A stretch of 64,000 bases of DNA from positions 1 to 64,000 of the forward strand of contig CAZFEC010000011.1 of the NCBI GenBank assembly GCA_964517435.1, in the 5' to 3' direction. Below are positions 61,273 to 64,000 of this stretch, in pieces. The stretch is from BS150m-G50 sp964517435 (GTDB taxonomy: Bacteria; CAIWAD01; BS150m-G50). The translations under genes were made by a program, and so were the position numbers. The notes beneath the pieces are model-generated. The model saw only the letters and a list, made by a program, of their open reading frames with translations. It ran no database searches and had not been told where the DNA came from. The first letter of the stretch is position 1. Each line of letters opens with the position of its first letter.

Positions 61273-61743
61273 TTATGGCGCTTCGGGCAATATCTGCCAA
61301 CCGCGCGACGATTCTATCATGTAGAAACAGGACATACCTTCCTGCAGCGGTGCACCGACCCCCTGATCGATGGTGATCGTCATAATCACCCGGTAGACGC
61401 CCGCGCGATCGATGGGATGAACGCCGCTCAGCTCGAAGCCGGGCGCGAAGGGATGCTTGTAACGCCAGAATCCGCCCGGATGTGACACTTCCGGCCTCTG
61501 CCTGCGCATGAAAAAGTCTCCGCATTCCAGCGCGTGGCGTTCGATATCCGATCCGGACAGGTCATAGTAACCGGCCAGAGCGCGGTAGTCTTCCGCCAGC
61601 AGCAACTGCCTGGCGACATCAACCGCCTGTTCAGGCGAGGAGAAGTAGCTTTTCCCCTGACGGTGTTCGCTCATTTGTTTGTTCATGGTACCACATCCCT
61701 GGAGGATACTCAAGATCACGACAATCGCAGGCAGCCAGCTCAT
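61273..61743 (-). CDS. Lipoprotein of unknown function
   Basis: 156 residues. Signal with lipobox ILSILQGC (cysteine 17). The body (about 30-156) has an alpha-helical first half (SPEQAVDVARQLLLAEDYRALAGYYDL) and a beta-rich second half, a layout seen in NTF2-like proteins; inference only. The 61744-61998 stretch holds no convincing gene. Confidence 0.5.
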   Translation of the reverse strand: MSWLPAIVVILSILQGCGTMNKQMSEHRQGKSYFSSPEQAVDVARQLLLAEDYRALAGYYDLSGSDIERHALECGDFFMRRQRPEVSHPGGFWRYKHPFAPGFELSGVHPIDRAGVYRVIMTITIDQGVGAPLQEGMSCFYMIESSRGWQILPEAP

Positions 61744-61998
61744 GGTGAGTTCGCTCTTGCATTCATCATTCGCATGAAATTACCTCCGCGCTCAGAACAT
61801 CGTAGAGGAGCTCGAAAACCGTGGCGCTAAGGGTGAACGCTGCACATCACCCAGACTTAGATCGAATCCGGCCGAGCCGCAACAGAGTGATTGATAACCA
61901 CCAGGACGGCGATCATCAGGGCCATGAATTGCAAGTGCTTGTCCTCGTATTCATAAAACCCCAACCTTGGTTATTGCGAGCGGATGGAGTACAAAGTC

Positions 61999-62493
61999 TC
62001 ATTCATCATCCTTGTCCTGTTCCTGAGGGAGCTGCTCCAGGTTAACATAAACAAAGGACGGATCAAGCTTCTTACCTGCAATCGCGAACTGCGTCAAGGA
62101 TGCAACTGTGAACACACCGTAGCTGAGCAGCGCGATTTCCTCCGCCTGTACTTGCGGGGGCGTGTAAAGAAGATATACAAGCGATACGCCGCCGGCACCA
62201 GCCAGCAATCTCATCCCGAGACCGCCCCAATCCCATCGATTTCGCAGGAGGATATCACCTGGAATGTACCCGTCCTTTTCTACTCGAATGAGAATGCTGT
62301 CCGCCTTTTCAAACTGAAACTGCGCAGGCGTCGTGCCGATCACGCTATCAGCTGCAACAACATTGGCGCCATAAGGATGTGAGTTCACTGTGACACATCT
62401 CGAAGAAGAACAGCTTTGAGCGATTATGAATGCTGCAGGAAGAAGACACCAGAGGCCCCCTCGGAAGAAAAGCCCGTACCTTTTGTCGTTCAA
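61999..62493 (-). CDS. PEGA-like lipoprotein
   Basis: 164 residues. A signal segment ends in a probable lipobox (IIAQSC). A PEGA-type beta domain follows: VTVNSHPYGANVVAADSVIG, TTPAQF, then IRVEKDGY. One membrane-like stretch (about 103-123) comes after it. PEGA domains are found in surface-associated proteins. Function unknown. Confidence 0.6.
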   Translation of the reverse strand: MNDKRYGLFFRGGLWCLLPAAFIIAQSCSSSRCVTVNSHPYGANVVAADSVIGTTPAQFQFEKADSILIRVEKDGYIPGDILLRNRWDWGGLGMRLLAGAGGVSLVYLLYTPPQVQAEEIALLSYGVFTVASLTQFAIAGKKLDPSFVYVNLEQLPQEQDKDDE

Positions 62494-62729
62494 TGTCCCT
62501 CCTTTTCATCGCTGAGAAGTCACCGGCCACGGTATTACGATTTCGGCATTAGAGGCGCGAACGCTGGTTTCCAGCTTTGCCGGTTCGCCTAATCGCCCCA
62601 GGACGGGTTTCCCTCGTCGCCTGCGTGATTCGTGATGTTATACTGCGATTCGCCGGCTTCAGAGGCGCCGCTCCCCGGTGTGCTCTGGAAGCGGTTGTCA
62701 TATCTCGTCTATCCTGCCGGTCTCCGCGG

Positions 62730-63080
62730 TTATTCCCTGGCGCTGCCCGGCTGCCGGTAGAGCATGAGAATACCGAACAGAATGAAACCGCTCCAGACGG
62801 CATGGCGGAGGAAATCGAGTGATGCGACGAGACTGCCGAGCGTCAGTGTGCCGCTCTCGACCAGTGAAAACGGGAACATCACACTCGGCAGCCCCGCCTG
62901 GAGAGCCTCCACGGAGGACTCGATCCAGGCAGACATGGGCAGGCCGAGGAGGGGGAACAGAACCAGCGGCAGAAGCAGCCACAGGAACCCCGCCTGCTTC
63001 GATTGACGGTACTTGAAAATGAGCGCTACCGCGATAGCGACGAACAGCACCACGTTGATTGAGCCAAGAAACATGTCCAT
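62730..63080 (-). CDS. Small polytopic membrane protein, unknown function
   Basis: 116 residues with four hydrophobic segments (about 5-22, 30-50, 65-88, 92-110). Charged residues fall between helices and no motif is seen. The 236-nt gap before it (62494-62729) shows nothing. Confidence 0.5.
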   Translation of the reverse strand: MDMFLGSINVVLFVAIAVALIFKYRQSKQAGFLWLLLPLVLFPLLGLPMSAWIESSVEALQAGLPSVMFPFSLVESGTLTLGSLVASLDFLRHAVWSGFILFGILMLYRQPGSARE

Positions 63081-63273
63081 ACTTTATCTCCTTTCGTTTC
63101 TATCTCCAGGTACGACGTCACGCCTGGCGTTGATGTGCGCCGGCTGCAAGCGCCATCTGAATATGAGGAGATTTCAACTTCTCCTTAAGATTCGACATAC
63201 GGAAAAGTCCTGTATTCAGTAACTAATGTATGGAAAAGGAAGAACAGGTTCACTATTCCCTTGCCCGGCCACC

Positions 63274-63816
63274 TCAATCGAGTTCCTCAAGCATATCCTT
63301 AAGCTTGCATACTGTCCGCCAATTGCGATCGGTCATTACAACACCGATCAGCTTCTCAGCATTGGCGGCGAGCTTTGATCTGCCAACACCAGCGGGGGCG
63401 TGAAGAAAAAACAGGACATCCTTCAAAACGAACCGTTCGGTCTCCTTCCTGAGGGATTCGAGCATCATCAGATCAGGATTATTCGGTACGGAAGCCAGGA
63501 AGCCCACATGCAGCGTTTCTGGTTCCGATTCCGCATCCGGGAACGGATTTCCCGAAACAGCCTTTTTGAAGTCGGCGGCCTCCAACAGCAAAACGTACGA
63601 TTCGAAACCATGTTGCTTCTTGATCGCTGAGGTTATCTGGCTTGACAGCCGCGAGGCGTTATTCCCCTTGCTCTGGAAAACCACGTTGCCGCTTTGGATG
63701 TAGGTCTTGACCTGCTGACAACCAAGAGCTTCCAGAAGCGGAACCAGCTGTTTCATCGGCAAGGGATTCCTGCCGCCAACATTAATGCCCCTGATAAGCG
63801 CAACGAAAGCCTTCAT
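63274..63816 (-). CDS. DUF1697 family protein
   Basis: 180 residues. The DUF1697 pattern is clear: FVALIRGINVGGRNPLPMKQL at the start, TYIQSGNVVFQS, and C-terminal RNWRTVCKLKDML. The family is widespread in bacteria and has no known activity. It lies 21 nt downstream of the DsrE-family gene. Confidence 0.88.
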   Translation of the reverse strand: MKAFVALIRGINVGGRNPLPMKQLVPLLEALGCQQVKTYIQSGNVVFQSKGNNASRLSSQITSAIKKQHGFESYVLLLEAADFKKAVSGNPFPDAESEPETLHVGFLASVPNNPDLMMLESLRKETERFVLKDVLFFLHAPAGVGRSKLAANAEKLIGVVMTDRNWRTVCKLKDMLEELD

Positions 63817-63837
63817 CGAGATTCCGGTTTGCTTTTT

Positions 63838-64000
63838 CTATATGCTGATCACTTTGTCCGATTGCTTGATGAGAGTGTAGAGATCTTCCATGGTTGAAGG
63901 AGGACGCAGCTCTGATCCTTCTGAATTCCGGATCTTGAGGCAGATGCCGCGGTCGAGAATCTCGCCGCCGGCGTTGACATATTCCTGCATCTGCTCCGTC
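63838..64000 (-). CDS. DsrE-like protein, 3' end only (runs off the window)
   Basis: The last 53 codons of a gene whose start lies beyond the window. EYVNAGGEILDRGICLKIRN followed by STMEDLYTLIKQSDKV is the C-terminal half of small DsrE-family proteins (sulfur-transfer related), with a conserved cysteine in the GICLK position. Stop TAG at 63838-63840. Probably in one operon with DUF1697. Confidence 0.65.
   Translation of the reverse strand, partial: TEQMQEYVNAGGEILDRGICLKIRNSEGSELRPPSTMEDLYTLIKQSDKVISI

Noticed and set aside
61820..61980. Short minus-strand frame with a hydrophobic stretch (MALMIAVLVVINHSVAA)
   Set aside because: Too short and without a start site, family resemblance or neighbours to support it.

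Overview
The window is a 64 kb scaffold piece (one 100-N gap at 17114-17213) from a GC-rich bacterium. The best reading is an uncultivated member of the Fibrobacteres-Chlorobi-Bacteroidetes (FCB) superphylum. Two things point there: the primary-type sigma factor is short (285 aa) and lacks region 1.1, and a secreted M1 aminopeptidase ends in a type IX secretion (Por) C-terminal sorting domain. This is inference from protein features; no marker gene was placed on a tree.

Region 1 (1-23.5 kb) is core metabolism and information processing. It holds a MarC-family membrane protein, an iscS-like/cysM pair, degP/htrA, the primary sigma factor with a structured leader, and the run valS - DUF4139 - recG - priA - peptidase-MA. 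Then come a 79-aa membrane protein gene behind two sigma-28-like promoters and followed by 107-bp tandem repeats, phzF, DUF4230, cca and the T9SS-exported M1 aminopeptidase. Region 2 (23.5-34.2 kb) is the replication-origin cluster dnaA - dnaN - recF - DUF721 - gyrB - gyrA, with DnaA-box-like sites in its gaps. Upstream of dnaA is an unusual array of three double sites at exactly 50-bp spacing. Region 3 (34.2-42.3 kb) has a DNA glycosylase, a candidate small RNA, secreted or formerly secreted glycosidases (GH53, GH9) and a large hybrid sensor kinase.

Region 4 (42.3-64 kb) is accessory DNA, almost all on the minus strand: lipoproteins, HEAT and TolB-like proteins, M28 peptidase, methyltransferases, acetyltransferases, two phosphoesterases, a GH16-like protein, a small XRE regulator with its membrane partner, and DUF proteins. 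It is littered with gene remnants and fusions.

The most exciting item is at 48329-48988. What looks like a broken organomercurial-lyase (MerB) family gene is better read as one intact selenoprotein gene. Its only two internal in-frame stops are both UGA and both fall exactly on the two catalytic cysteine positions of MerB, and each UGA is followed at 17-19 nt by a hairpin with a GGU(C) apex, the layout of a bacterial SECIS. Other notable signals are 3'-end coding duplications with only synonymous differences (gyrB tail; 26-codon mini-ORF repeats), a GNAT-GH9 chimera, a minus-strand sRNA candidate and XRE operators two helical turns apart.
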